This document shows positions 25,790-32,645 of a DNA stretch of 64,000 nt, piece by piece. The position numbers and the translations under genes were made by a program. The stretch is taken from contig NZ_JAAVTK010000002.1 of the NCBI RefSeq assembly GCF_012275535.1, forward strand, positions 209,755-273,754. The letters are read 5' to 3'. The notes under the pieces were generated by a model. The model did no database searches and was not told the origin of the DNA. It saw only the letters and a list, made by a program, of their open reading frames with translations. The stretch is from Hymenobacter artigasi. GTDB taxonomy: Bacteria > Bacteroidota > Bacteroidia > Cytophagales > Hymenobacteraceae. The first letter of the stretch is position 1. Each line of letters starts with the position of its first letter.

Positions 25790-26632
25790 CTACCCCATCA
25801 CGGCCACCATGCGCAGGGCGGCCAGGGCCAGGCCCTCATCACCGGCTACCTGGGCCCGTTCCCGGGCATCCAGTGCGCTCAGGCCTTTGGTGAACAGCTG
25901 CCAGGCATCGGCCGGGGCCAGCGCGACGGTGGTGGCCGGGGTGGCGGCCCCGGGCGGCTGCAGCTGCCAGCCTTCAGCCGTGCGGGCCAGCTCCCAGAGC
26001 CCGCCCGCATTGCCTGTGACGGCCACCTGGACCAGCCTGCCCACCGGCGCCGCTACTGCCCGGTACGCGTGCGGCAGGCCCCGCATCATTGTTTCGATAA
26101 AGGGCTGGAAAAGCGCGGGCTGCATCAGCGGGGCGGTCTGGCCCACGGCGGCGCGGATTTGCTGCTGGTGGTGCCATTTCTCGGTGTATTCGCGGGCCAG
26201 GTGGAACCAGTTCAGCGACGTGCTTTCGCCGGCCCAGGCCACTGCAAAAGCGGCCGGGGCCCACGGGTCAAGCGTGTTCAGATAGGCTGTGTATTCGCGG
26301 CCCGACTGCGCCAGCAGCTCAATCAGCACCGCCGGACTGAGGCGGCGGGCGGCTCGCACCCAGTCGGCATTCAGCCGGTTGAGGTAGGCCACGATGCCGG
26401 CGTAGCTGGCATCGGCCGGGGCTTCGCCAAAATGACTATCGCGCAGCATGGAGAGCGTGCGCAGATTGCCATCGAGCAGGTGCGCGGCCACGTCCTGCAC
26501 CGTCCACTCGCGGGCCAGGGTGGGGCGCTGCCAGTCGGCGGGCGTCAGGCTCTGCAGCAGCTCCAGCAGCAGGCGGTCCAGCTCCGGGAAGAGCGGCAGG
26601 GTGATGATGGGGATGGGTTGGTTGGGCAGCAT
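25790..26632 (-). CDS. DinB-like/maleylpyruvate isomerase N-terminal domain protein
   Basis: A 280-residue protein of the mycothiol-dependent maleylpyruvate isomerase/DinB superfamily. Hallmarks are the N-terminal helix with REWTVQDVAAHLLDGNLR and a second histidine region (WFHLAREYTEKWHHQQQIR) that together form the metal site of this four-helix bundle. Bacteroidota do not make mycothiol, so the thiol cofactor, if any, must be different. The function is unknown beyond probable metal-dependent thiol or detoxification chemistry. It is monocistronic, with a bidirectional hairpin upstream. Confidence 0.8.
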   Translation of the reverse strand: MLPNQPIPIITLPLFPELDRLLLELLQSLTPADWQRPTLAREWTVQDVAAHLLDGNLRTLSMLRDSHFGEAPADASYAGIVAYLNRLNADWVRAARRLSPAVLIELLAQSGREYTAYLNTLDPWAPAAFAVAWAGESTSLNWFHLAREYTEKWHHQQQIRAAVGQTAPLMQPALFQPFIETMMRGLPHAYRAVAAPVGRLVQVAVTGNAGGLWELARTAEGWQLQPPGAATPATTVALAPADAWQLFTKGLSALDARERAQVAGDEGLALAALRMVAVMG

Positions 26633-26660
26633 TTTTTCCTGGACGATAACCTTAAACGGT

Positions 26661-26709
26661 AAAAAAGTACGTCATGCCGGGCGTAGCCGAGGTAAGACGT
26701 ACTTTTTTT
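26661..26709. terminator. Hairpin with A and T tracts on both sides
   Basis: AAAAAAGTACGTC (26661-26673) pairs with GACGTACTTTTTT (26696-26708). It lies 29 bp upstream of the DinB-like gene start and just 3' of the metB-like remnant. Confidence 0.6.
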
Positions 26710-26716
26710 ACTCAAA

Positions 26717-26791
26717 TTACCCAATAGCCCGGGCCAAATCGGCCATCAAGTCCTCGGCATCCGCGATGCCTGTGCCCAAGCGGATGAGCGG
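26717..26791 (-). pseudogene. 3' remnant of a cystathionine gamma-synthase-like gene
   Basis: The last 24 codons and stop encode PLIRLGTGIADAEDLMADLARAIG, almost the same as the C-terminus of the intact enzyme encoded at 27546-28685 (SLIRLSVGIEDAEDLIADLAQAIG). The rest of the gene is missing: similarity stops just before the nested palindrome at 26816. It is therefore a duplicated gene end, with loss of everything upstream. Confidence 0.75.
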
Positions 26792-26815
26792 GCACACAAC
26801 ACAAGCGCTACTAGC

Positions 26816-27012
26816 ATAGAACTTACGCACTTCCAGCCCCAGCGGGGCGATATATCGGTAGTATGCATTGGATAGTGTAACGTTAAAGCCCCGTAGGGGC
26901 GACACTCGCCAAGTGATTCAACGAGTGTCGCCCCTACGGAGCTTCTTTTTCAACGTCAGCTAGTTACTACCGACATGTCGCCCCGCTGGGGCTGAAAGTG
27001 CGTAAGTCCTAT
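26816..27012. mobile_element. MITE-like nested palindrome
   Basis: The outer inverted repeats of about 43 bp (26821-26863 and 26965-27007, three mismatches; ACTTACGCACTT...GCGGGGCGA) extend a few bases further. The inner inverted repeat (26886-26908 and 26922-26944; CCCCGTAGGGGCGACACTCG) has one mismatch. There is no coding capacity. The structure and the adjacent gene remnant fit a non-autonomous insertion. Confidence 0.7.
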
Positions 27013-27021
27013 AGCAGTTGG

Positions 27022-27546
27022 TCACCAAGGCATTTTCAGCGCGTCCTGCCATTTGGTAAACGCCCCGAACGGCACTTTGGCCCGGCCGTAGCTCAGGGTA
27101 CCGCCGGGAATGGCATGGGCAGCACCATCCAGCTCTCGGAAAGCCGTTTTCGCCGGGGCATCGCTCAGGCCAAAATTCAGGGCTGGAAACGCGGTAAAAT
27201 TCTTGCCGCCCGGCCCACCCATGAGGTAAACGCCCGTGAGTCTCCACCCGGCGCCCGTGCGCACGGCCCGGATTTTCATCTGTTCGGCCAGCAGCTCGCC
27301 CTCCGCCAGCACCCGAGTTGTGAGCAGGCCGCGCACCGGGTCCAGCGTGTCCGGCACGAAGCCGTTGTTTACCAGATACGTGCGCAAGCCGGCCAGTACC
27401 GAATCGGGCCGGGCGGCAGTTTGCACCAATATCAGGTTGGCCCGGCTGGTGGGCCCGGCGGGGGCTGGGGCGGGCTGCTGGGCCGCCGCCAGAAGCGCCA
27501 GCCCCAGCAGCCCACCCAGGGCGGCCGCAATTGAACAATTCTGCAT
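27022..27546 (-). CDS. Secreted protein of unknown function
   Basis: A 174-residue protein with a signal peptide (ALGGLLGLALLAAAQ) and a mature part with mixed alpha/beta content (LVNNGFVPDTLDPVRGLLTTRV; RTGAGWRLTGVYLMGGPGG). I recognise no family. Its ATG overlaps the stop of the cystathionine gamma-synthase-like gene by 1 bp (TAATG), so it is probably co-translated with it, although a secreted protein has no clear link to methionine metabolism. Confidence 0.75.
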   Translation of the reverse strand: MQNCSIAAALGGLLGLALLAAAQQPAPAPAGPTSRANLILVQTAARPDSVLAGLRTYLVNNGFVPDTLDPVRGLLTTRVLAEGELLAEQMKIRAVRTGAGWRLTGVYLMGGPGGKNFTAFPALNFGLSDAPAKTAFRELDGAAHAIPGGTLSYGRAKVPFGAFTKWQDALKMPW

Positions 27547-28685
27547 TACCCGATGGCCTGGGCCAAATCGGCAATCAAATCCTCGGCATCCTCGATGCCC
27601 ACGCTCAGGCGGATGAGCGAGTCCGAGAGGCCCGACTTGCGGCGCTGCTCAGCCGGAATGCTGGCGTGCGTCATGGTAGCGGGGTGGCCCGAAAGGCTTT
27701 CCACGCCGCCCAGGCTTTCGGCCAGGGTGAAGTACTGGAATTTCTCCAGCACGGCGATGGCATCCTCCTGCTTATCACCCTTCAGGATGAAGGAAAGCAT
27801 GCCGCCAAAATCGCGCATCTGCTTGGCAGCGATGGCGTGGTTGGGGTGGTTTTCGAAGCCGGGCCAGTATACCTTCTCCACTTTGGGATGCTGGCGCAGG
27901 TACTCGGCCACGGCGCGGCCGTTTTCGCAGTGCCGCTGCATGCGGATGTGCAGGGTTTTGAGGCCGCGCAGCACCAGGAAGCAGTCCTGGGGGCCGGGCG
28001 TGCCGCCACAGGCATTCTGGTAGAAGCTCAGGCGCTCGTGCAGCTCATCGTCGTTCACCACCAGGGCACCCATCACGGTGTCGGAGTGGCCAGCCATGTA
28101 CTTGGTCAGCGAGTACATCACGATATCCGCGCCCAAATCCATTGGCGTTTGCAGGTAGGGCGTGCTGAAGGTGTTATCCACGGCCAGCAGGGCGCCGCAC
28201 TCCTTGGCCACAGCCGAGGCAGCGGCAATGTCGATGATGTTGAGCAGCGGGTTGGTGGGGGTTTCCACCCAAATCAGCTTGGTTTTCTCACTCACCACGG
28301 CGCGTACGGCCTCCATGTCGTGCATGGGCACGAAGTGGAATTTGATGCCGTAGGGCTCGTACACTTTGGTGAAGAGGCGGTAGCTGCCGCCGTACAGGTC
28401 ATTGGTCGAAATCACCTCATCGCCGGGTTTGAGCAGCTTCATCACGCAGTCGATGGCAGCCATGCCGGAAGCGAAGGCGATGCCGTGCTTGCCATTGTCG
28501 AGCGCCGCTACAGCAGCCTGCAGCTGCGAGCGGGTGGGGTTGTGCGTGCGCGAGTACTCGAAGCCCATGTTCTTGCCGGGCGACGTTTGCACGTAGGTCG
28601 AAGTCTGGTAGATGGGCGTCATGATGGCCCCGGTGGCGGGGTCCGGGTGCACGCCGGCGTGAATGGCTTTGGTGGCGAATTTCAT
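27546..28685 (-). CDS. metB: Cystathionine gamma-synthase/lyase family PLP enzyme
   Basis: A 379-residue Cys/Met-metabolism PLP-dependent enzyme. It has the N-terminal FATKAIHAG, the PIYQTSTYVQ and YSRTHNPTR motifs, FASGMAAIDCVMKLL, the PLP phosphate and ring residues (VETPTNPLL, AVDNTFSTPYLQ), the Schiff-base lysine in MYSLTKYMAGHSD, and the closing ESLGGVESLSGHPATMTH. It makes or breaks cystathionine in methionine/cysteine interconversion; synthase, lyase and related activities cannot be separated by sequence reading alone. The start at MKFATKAIHAG fits the family. The extra 3' copy at 26717 shows this locus has been duplicated. Confidence 0.92.
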   Translation of the reverse strand: MKFATKAIHAGVHPDPATGAIMTPIYQTSTYVQTSPGKNMGFEYSRTHNPTRSQLQAAVAALDNGKHGIAFASGMAAIDCVMKLLKPGDEVISTNDLYGGSYRLFTKVYEPYGIKFHFVPMHDMEAVRAVVSEKTKLIWVETPTNPLLNIIDIAAASAVAKECGALLAVDNTFSTPYLQTPMDLGADIVMYSLTKYMAGHSDTVMGALVVNDDELHERLSFYQNACGGTPGPQDCFLVLRGLKTLHIRMQRHCENGRAVAEYLRQHPKVEKVYWPGFENHPNHAIAAKQMRDFGGMLSFILKGDKQEDAIAVLEKFQYFTLAESLGGVESLSGHPATMTHASIPAEQRRKSGLSDSLIRLSVGIEDAEDLIADLAQAIG

Positions 28686-28839
28686 GGGTGGGCTGTAGAA
28701 GTTGAGCGGCCGGATGGGCCGGCGGCAAAGGTCGGCGATTAATCGGAAACGGCCCCGGTTGCTGGTTCGCCGGCCGTGCCTATCTTGCCTGCTGATTTTT
28801 TCAATTCCTTTCATTTTCACCCCTTTCCCCTGCTCCTGC

Positions 28840-29784
28840 ATGAAGCATTTTCTACTCGCGCTGGCTACCCTGGCGCTCCCCCTGGCGGCCCAGGCCACGC
28901 CCAAACCCCTGCTCACGGCTGCCGACTCGGCTGCCCACCGCACCTTTATCATCGACTCGCTGCACCACGCCCTGCACTACCAGCAGGGCCACGTCACGCT
29001 GCCCGGCGGCATCAGCGAGCTGGAGGTGCCCAGCGGTTTCCGCTACCTCGACTCGGCCCAAAGCCGCACGGTGCTCACCCGCTACTGGCACAACCCCGAC
29101 GGCACCTCGCTGGGCATGCTGTTTCCCAGCAAGATGAATCCGCTGGATGAGAATAGCTGGGCCTACGTCATCGAATACGACCCTTCGGGCCATGTGAAGG
29201 ACGACGATGCCGACGACATCAACTACGACGACCTGCTGAAGGAAATGCGCGAGGACATGGTGGACGCCAACAAGGAGCGCACCGCCGCCGGCTACGAGCC
29301 CGTGGCGCTGGTGGGCTGGGCCTCTTCGCCCTACTACGACAAAACCACGCACACCCTGCACTGGGCCAAAACCCTGAACTTCGGCAACAGCCCCGATAAC
29401 ACGCTGAACTACAACGTGCGCGTGCTAGGCCGCAAGGGCGTGCTCATTCTGAACGCCGTGGGTTCCGAGCAGCAGCTGGGCGACATCAAGGCCAGCATTC
29501 CGGGGCTACTCAGCGCCGTGAGCTTCGCCAAGGGCCAGCAGTACACCGACTTCAACTCCGGCCTCGACGAGGTGGCCGCCTACGGTATCGGCGGGCTCAT
29601 TGCGGGCAAAGTACTGGCCAAAGTGGGCCTGTTTGCCGTCATATTGAAGTTCTGGAAGCTGGGCCTGTTGGCGCTCAGCGGGGCCTGGGCGGGCATCAAA
29701 CGCTTCTTCACCGGCAAAAAGCTGGCCCCCGCCGGCGGCCCCGCCCCCGACGACGAGCCCACTGAAGAAACCCCCGAGGCGTAA
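28840..29784 (+). CDS. DUF2167 family membrane protein
   Basis: A 314-residue protein with a signal peptide (MKHFLLALATLALPLAAQA), a DUF2167 periplasmic domain (about 45-225; GHVTLPGGISELEVPSGFRYLD, GWASSPYYDKTTHTLHWAKTLNFG, TLNYNVRVLGRKGVLILN) and a C-terminal membrane helix region (GIGGLIAGKVLAKVGLFAVILKFW) followed by a Pro/acidic tail. The family is widespread and of unknown function. I use the ATG that gives a signal peptide. It may be co-transcribed with the membrane protein at 29865. Confidence 0.9.
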   Translation: MKHFLLALATLALPLAAQATPKPLLTAADSAAHRTFIIDSLHHALHYQQGHVTLPGGISELEVPSGFRYLDSAQSRTVLTRYWHNPDGTSLGMLFPSKMNPLDENSWAYVIEYDPSGHVKDDDADDINYDDLLKEMREDMVDANKERTAAGYEPVALVGWASSPYYDKTTHTLHWAKTLNFGNSPDNTLNYNVRVLGRKGVLILNAVGSEQQLGDIKASIPGLLSAVSFAKGQQYTDFNSGLDEVAAYGIGGLIAGKVLAKVGLFAVILKFWKLGLLALSGAWAGIKRFFTGKKLAPAGGPAPDDEPTEETPEA

Positions 29785-29820
29785 ATTTTTCGGCGCTCCC
29801 GGGCTTTCCACCGTACTTGC

Positions 29821-29859
29821 AGGCCGAAGCCCCGTTGCCAACTGGCGGGGTTTCGGCCT
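29821..29859. terminator. Hairpin between the DUF2167 and VTT-like genes
   Basis: AGGCCGAAGCCCCG pairs with CGGGGTTTCGGCCT across 11 nt, ending 5 bp before the ATG at 29865. It could terminate the upstream transcript or mask the start of the downstream gene. Confidence 0.55.
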
Positions 29860-29864
29860 TCCTT

Positions 29865-30581
29865 ATGTTCCGACTGCTGCGCGAGCTTTTCCAGAAAAAC
29901 TTCTCCACGCTCTTCACAATGTTCCTGCTGGTGGCCGTGCCCCTGCTGGGTTCGGCTTCGCTGCTCACGCTGCTTTACGAAAAGCAGGATTTGCTGGAGC
30001 ACCTCAGCGCGGGGCAGGCGCTGCTGTATTTCGTGGTTATTGCCTTCACCATGGCCTTTGCCCTCACGCCTACCACGTTCGTGGCCATTATCACGGGCTA
30101 CTATTTTGGGTGGGCGGGGCTGCCGGGCATGGTGCTGGCCTACGCGCTGGCGGCCGCCATCGGCTACGAGCTAGCCAAGCGGCTCGACCACGGCAAGCTG
30201 CGCCACTTCCTGCACCTGTTTCCCAAGGCCGAAGCCGTGCTGGGCGAACTGCAAAACCAAAGCTGGCAGCTTATCCTGCTCACGCGCCTCTCGCCCGTGC
30301 TGCCGTTTGCCCTCATGACGTTTATCCTGGCCATTGTGGGCGTGCCGCGCAAGCGCTTCCTGGCCGCGTCGGTGCTGGGCATGCTGCCGCGCAGCCTGTT
30401 TTTCTACTGGCTGGGCACGAAAGCCTCCGACGTGCTGGCCCTGTTGAAGGACCCCGACGAAGGCACTCTCAGCAAGCTGGTGCTGGTGGGGCTGGTGGCG
30501 GCCTCGCTATTCGGCCTCTATTTTGTCTTCAACCAGGCTTTGAATCGGGTATTACGCCAGGGCGGCACCGGAAATCAATAA
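29865..30581 (+). CDS. VTT/TVP38-TMEM64-like membrane protein
   Basis: A 238-residue polytopic membrane protein with the SNARE-associated/VTT pattern: AFALTPTTFVAIITGYYFGWAGLPGMVLAYALAAAIGYELAKRL and LLTRLSPVLPFALMTFILAIVGVPRKRFLAASVLGMLPRSLFFYWLG (both written here only to identify the class; key features are the TGYYFG and RLSPVLPF motifs). Members act in lipid scrambling or transport (DedA/Tvp38 superfamily). The ATG at 29865 is preferred because the frame upstream is a hairpin. Confidence 0.82.
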   Translation: MFRLLRELFQKNFSTLFTMFLLVAVPLLGSASLLTLLYEKQDLLEHLSAGQALLYFVVIAFTMAFALTPTTFVAIITGYYFGWAGLPGMVLAYALAAAIGYELAKRLDHGKLRHFLHLFPKAEAVLGELQNQSWQLILLTRLSPVLPFALMTFILAIVGVPRKRFLAASVLGMLPRSLFFYWLGTKASDVLALLKDPDEGTLSKLVLVGLVAASLFGLYFVFNQALNRVLRQGGTGNQ

Positions 30582-30651
30582 AAATCTCCGGCTGATTATT
30601 AGCCACTTGCTGCCATCGGCGCATTTTTATTGAGGAAAAATGGACGCGTGG

Positions 30652-30684
30652 TTTGCACAGGCGCTTTTTATCCTCTTACCTTTG
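30652..30684 (+). promoter_or_regulatory. Promoter of tRNA-Arg (TTTG-N21-TACCTTTG)
   Basis: TTTG at 30652-30655 and TACCTTTG at 30677-30684 fit the Bacteroidota promoter consensus and end 20 bp before the tRNA. Confidence 0.7.
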
Positions 30685-30704
30685 TGCTCCCAACACGGGA
30701 AAAG

Positions 30705-30778
30705 GGTTGTGTAGCTCAATTGGATAGAGCATCTGACTACGAATCAGAAGGTTTAAGGTTCGACTCCTTACACGACCA
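30705..30778 (+). tRNA. tRNA-Arg (anticodon ACG)
   Basis: A full cloverleaf can be drawn: acceptor GGTTGTG/CACGACC, D-stem GCTC/GAGC, anticodon stem TCTGA/TCAGA with loop CTACGAA (anticodon ACG), T-stem TAAGG/CCTTA with loop TTCGACT, discriminator A. CCA is not encoded. Its 3' end is the integration site of the element that follows. Confidence 0.95.
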
Positions 30779-30783
30779 CGAAA
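30764..30783 (+). other. attL core (20-bp direct repeat)
   Basis: CTCCTTACACGACCACGAAA begins in the T-loop of the tRNA and ends 5 bp after it. An identical copy is at 40779-40798, 57 bp after the integrase stop. This is the usual result of site-specific integration into a tRNA 3' end. Confidence 0.88.
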
Positions 30784-30816
30784 AACCCCCTCAGCTTCTT
30801 GCTGAGGGGGTTTTTT
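30781..30816 (+). terminator. Terminator just after the tRNA
   Basis: AAAAACCCCCTCAGC pairs with GCTGAGGGGGTTTTT. It is on the element side of attL, so in the integrated state the element provides the tRNA terminator. The former chromosomal terminator is now at 40800-40831. Confidence 0.8.
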
Positions 30817-30824
30817 ATTGCTCT

Positions 30825-30843
30825 AGTATGCAATGAGTATGCA
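30825..30843. repeat. Paired AGTATGCA sites, left end
   Basis: AGTATGCA occurs at 30825-30832 and 30836-30843, 11 bp apart. The same pair with the same 11-bp spacing is at 40648-40666, which suggests arm-type integrase or excisionase binding sites. Confidence 0.6.
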
Positions 30844-30936
30844 GGGCTGCTAAGTGGGACTTGTAGGGCGCTAAACTCCGCTATTTCCCAACGATGCTCC
30901 CTCTTGCAAAATATTTTTGGAGAAAGCAGCGGCAAC

Positions 30937-30969
30937 TTCAAACTTTCCGAAAATGAGGTGCTATAAGCG
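30937..30969 (+). promoter_or_regulatory. Shared upstream motif (copy 1)
   Basis: TTCAAACTTTCCGA, a 10-bp gap, then CTATAAGCG. The same two blocks with the same gap precede the integrase gene at 39176-39208. A shared promoter, operator or recombination-protein site is likely. Confidence 0.55.
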
Positions 30970-30988
30970 TCAAAACCATTCGACGCAT

Positions 30989-31270
30989 ATGAACATCAAC
31001 CTGTCGCCCGCCGAGGTGAACGCCATCGCCGACCAAATCAGCGCCTCCGTCCTTGCACGGGTAACCGCTGCCATGCAACAAGCTGCGAAAACCTCGCCCG
31101 CGCTAGGGCAGCTCACCGTGAAAGAGGTAGCGGACCAACTTCAAGTTTCGGAGAAAACCATCCACAAGTACCTGAACGAAGGTAAGCTGCGGGGTAGCAA
31201 CCTGGGGACCTGTGAGAGACCGACCTGGCGTATCAGCCAGCTCGCAATTCAAAATTTCTTGGATTCATGA
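30989..31270 (+). CDS. Excisionase-like helix-turn-helix protein
   Basis: About 93 residues from the ATG encoding MNINLSPAEVNAIADQ. The C-terminal half is a MerR/excisionase-type winged helix (LTVKEVADQLQVSEKTIHKYLNEGKLRGSNLG...WRISQLAIQNFLDS), the same pattern as transposon and phage excisionase-family (helix-turn-helix 17) proteins. It is the first gene after attL, where a recombination directionality factor is often found, and shares an upstream motif with the integrase gene. It probably controls excision, though a transcriptional role is also possible. Confidence 0.8.
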   Translation: MNINLSPAEVNAIADQISASVLARVTAAMQQAAKTSPALGQLTVKEVADQLQVSEKTIHKYLNEGKLRGSNLGTCERPTWRISQLAIQNFLDS

Positions 31271-31657
31271 CCTCGTCGTTCTCATGCCCCGTAATCTTAG
31301 CCGCGATGGCTGCACCAGAGCTCCAACATGAAGGTGGTCGCGTGCGCGAACCCGGGTGCGCAATCGCCTTATATCGTATTTACCCAATATTAAGTACATG
31401 AGCCGGTGGGGCGCTCACCTTGGCTTCAACCAGCGCCTTCCCAGCTTCGTGGGCATTGACTTTATAATCTTTGGGGAAAGGCTTCGTTCAAAGCACCACT
31501 ATTGATTCTTGGTATCTAACCTTCCCCCTTGACTTTCTAGCTCTTGGGACGCTGTAGCTCGGCTTCAACTAGTGTTGTTCCGGTTGTTTCTTGCTGCTGT
31601 GGAGACGTCCACTCCGCGTATGGGCATTGAGCTTCACCCACCCGAACCATTACCAAC
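31271..31657. other. Gene-free stretch with possible decayed coding
   Basis: There is no intact gene. On the minus strand two short, related peptide-coding pieces can be read: one with KVNAHEAGKALVEAKV (31401-31460) and one with EAQCPYAEW...GTTLVEAELQRPK (31537-31640). They may be remnants of a duplicated or decayed gene; the evidence is weak. Confidence 0.3.
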
Positions 31658-32047
31658 ATGTCAACGCCAGTACGCCTGTGGGAGGAATTAAGCACCGGGC
31701 AGGTATGCACCCAAAATTGGTGCACCGAGTGCTTTGATTTTCAAAACGCTATACTCGGCATCATTTGGTGGGAGCCTGGGCAAGGCGCGAGGGGGGACCT
31801 ACGATGTACCGCCTGCGGCTTTATCCAATTACAGAACACCGACGTGGAGAGAGCCCAGCTCCCCAGCGGGACAATGCTCTACCCGGTCTACCTAAAAGAA
31901 TTCCCCGAGACGCACGCTACGAGCCCGACCATGCTCTTGGGGGGAACTTCATTGTCTGCCGTTCAGCGCACTGCGCAGTATTTAGAAGAATGTAGCGCCC
32001 TTCTTGAAATCGGCGACAGCCCTGTGGACAATCGCACCAAATGGTAA
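31658..32047 (+). CDS. Small protein with two CxxC motifs
   Basis: A 129-residue open frame inside the integrative element. CTEC and CTAC pairs (NWCTECFDF, LRCTACGFI, about 28 residues apart) could form a zinc ribbon; the rest has no recognised family. Start (ATG after ACCATTACCAAC) and reality are uncertain. Composition fits the element rather than the GC-richer chromosome. Confidence 0.45.
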   Translation: MSTPVRLWEELSTGQVCTQNWCTECFDFQNAILGIIWWEPGQGARGDLRCTACGFIQLQNTDVERAQLPSGTMLYPVYLKEFPETHATSPTMLLGGTSLSAVQRTAQYLEECSALLEIGDSPVDNRTKW

Positions 32048-32269
32048 GTCGAGCATGATACGCAGCATCCTCTCGAACCTGCCCCAGGCAACGCCTTTCG
32101 ATTCACCTCTACTACAATATCAACGCGAGGAGCTGAAATAAGGACCTACGCCCACCAGCAAAAAGTGCACGGGTATACTGTTTCCTCTTTCCTCCCTTTC
32201 CCCTCCTTGCCCCTATTTCGACTCGGGGTGCTGACCCAATTGTCGAAATATATTTCTTCATAAGTCCCC

Positions 32270-32304
32270 ATTTTATTCCCACATCATCATTTTATTCCCA
32301 CATC
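32270..32304. repeat. Two 16-bp direct repeats (iteron-like)
   Basis: ATTTTATTCCCACATC occurs at 32270-32285 and 32289-32304 (19-bp period). They sit in an AT-rich stretch about 340 bp upstream of the putative replication/polymerase gene and next to a small HTH gene, so they may be an origin or operator. Confidence 0.5.
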
Positions 32305-32413
32305 CTTCTGAGGAAAAAAATTATAAACCTTTTGTATTTTTTGGCTAAAAGGGGCAAATGCAAGGAAGGGAACGCTCCCTTCCGCATATATAATAGAAAC
32401 ATTATATCCAGCC
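32305..32413. other. AT-rich region with hairpin (candidate origin)
   Basis: An A/T-rich run (32310-32345) is followed by hairpin GGAAGGGA/TCCCTTCC (near 32366-32385) and an AT stretch before the ATG at 32414. Together with the direct repeats before it, this has the form of a small replication origin. No consensus was checked. Confidence 0.35.
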
Positions 32414-32638
32414 ATGCCCCAGGTTTTTTCACCCATCCAATTTTTCCACGATAACGAGGAGTACGTTTCCAGAGCGCAAATCATCCGGGGATTCGCCATC
32501 CCAGCGACGTGCCTGCAACGGTTACTTGCACATGCGCTCATCAAGAAAGTGGTGGACGGCAACAAGTTCTTCTTCCGCCTTCACGACGTCGAGCGCGCAC
32601 TCGCAGCGCATGTCCGTCATCACCGGGCTCAGAAGTAA
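32414..32638 (+). CDS. Small HTH-like protein
   Basis: A 74-residue protein (MPQVFSPIQFFHDN...) with a likely helix-turn-helix: YVSRAQIIRGFAIPATCLQRLLAHALIKKVVDGNKFFFRLHDVERAL, resembling MerR/excisionase-type DNA-binding modules that end in a short wing (FFFRLHDVE). It lies 7 bp upstream of the polymerase-like gene, so both are probably one operon. It may bind the 16-bp repeats upstream to control replication or copy number; this is inference. Confidence 0.6.
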   Translation: MPQVFSPIQFFHDNEEYVSRAQIIRGFAIPATCLQRLLAHALIKKVVDGNKFFFRLHDVERALAAHVRHHRAQK

Positions 32639-32645
32639 AGTGAGC

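Noticed and set aside
27546..28952. Longer start for the cystathionine gamma-synthase-like gene
   Set aside because: The 89 extra residues are unlike the family and overlap the divergent promoter and the start of the DUF2167 gene; MKFATKAIHAG is the normal N-terminus.
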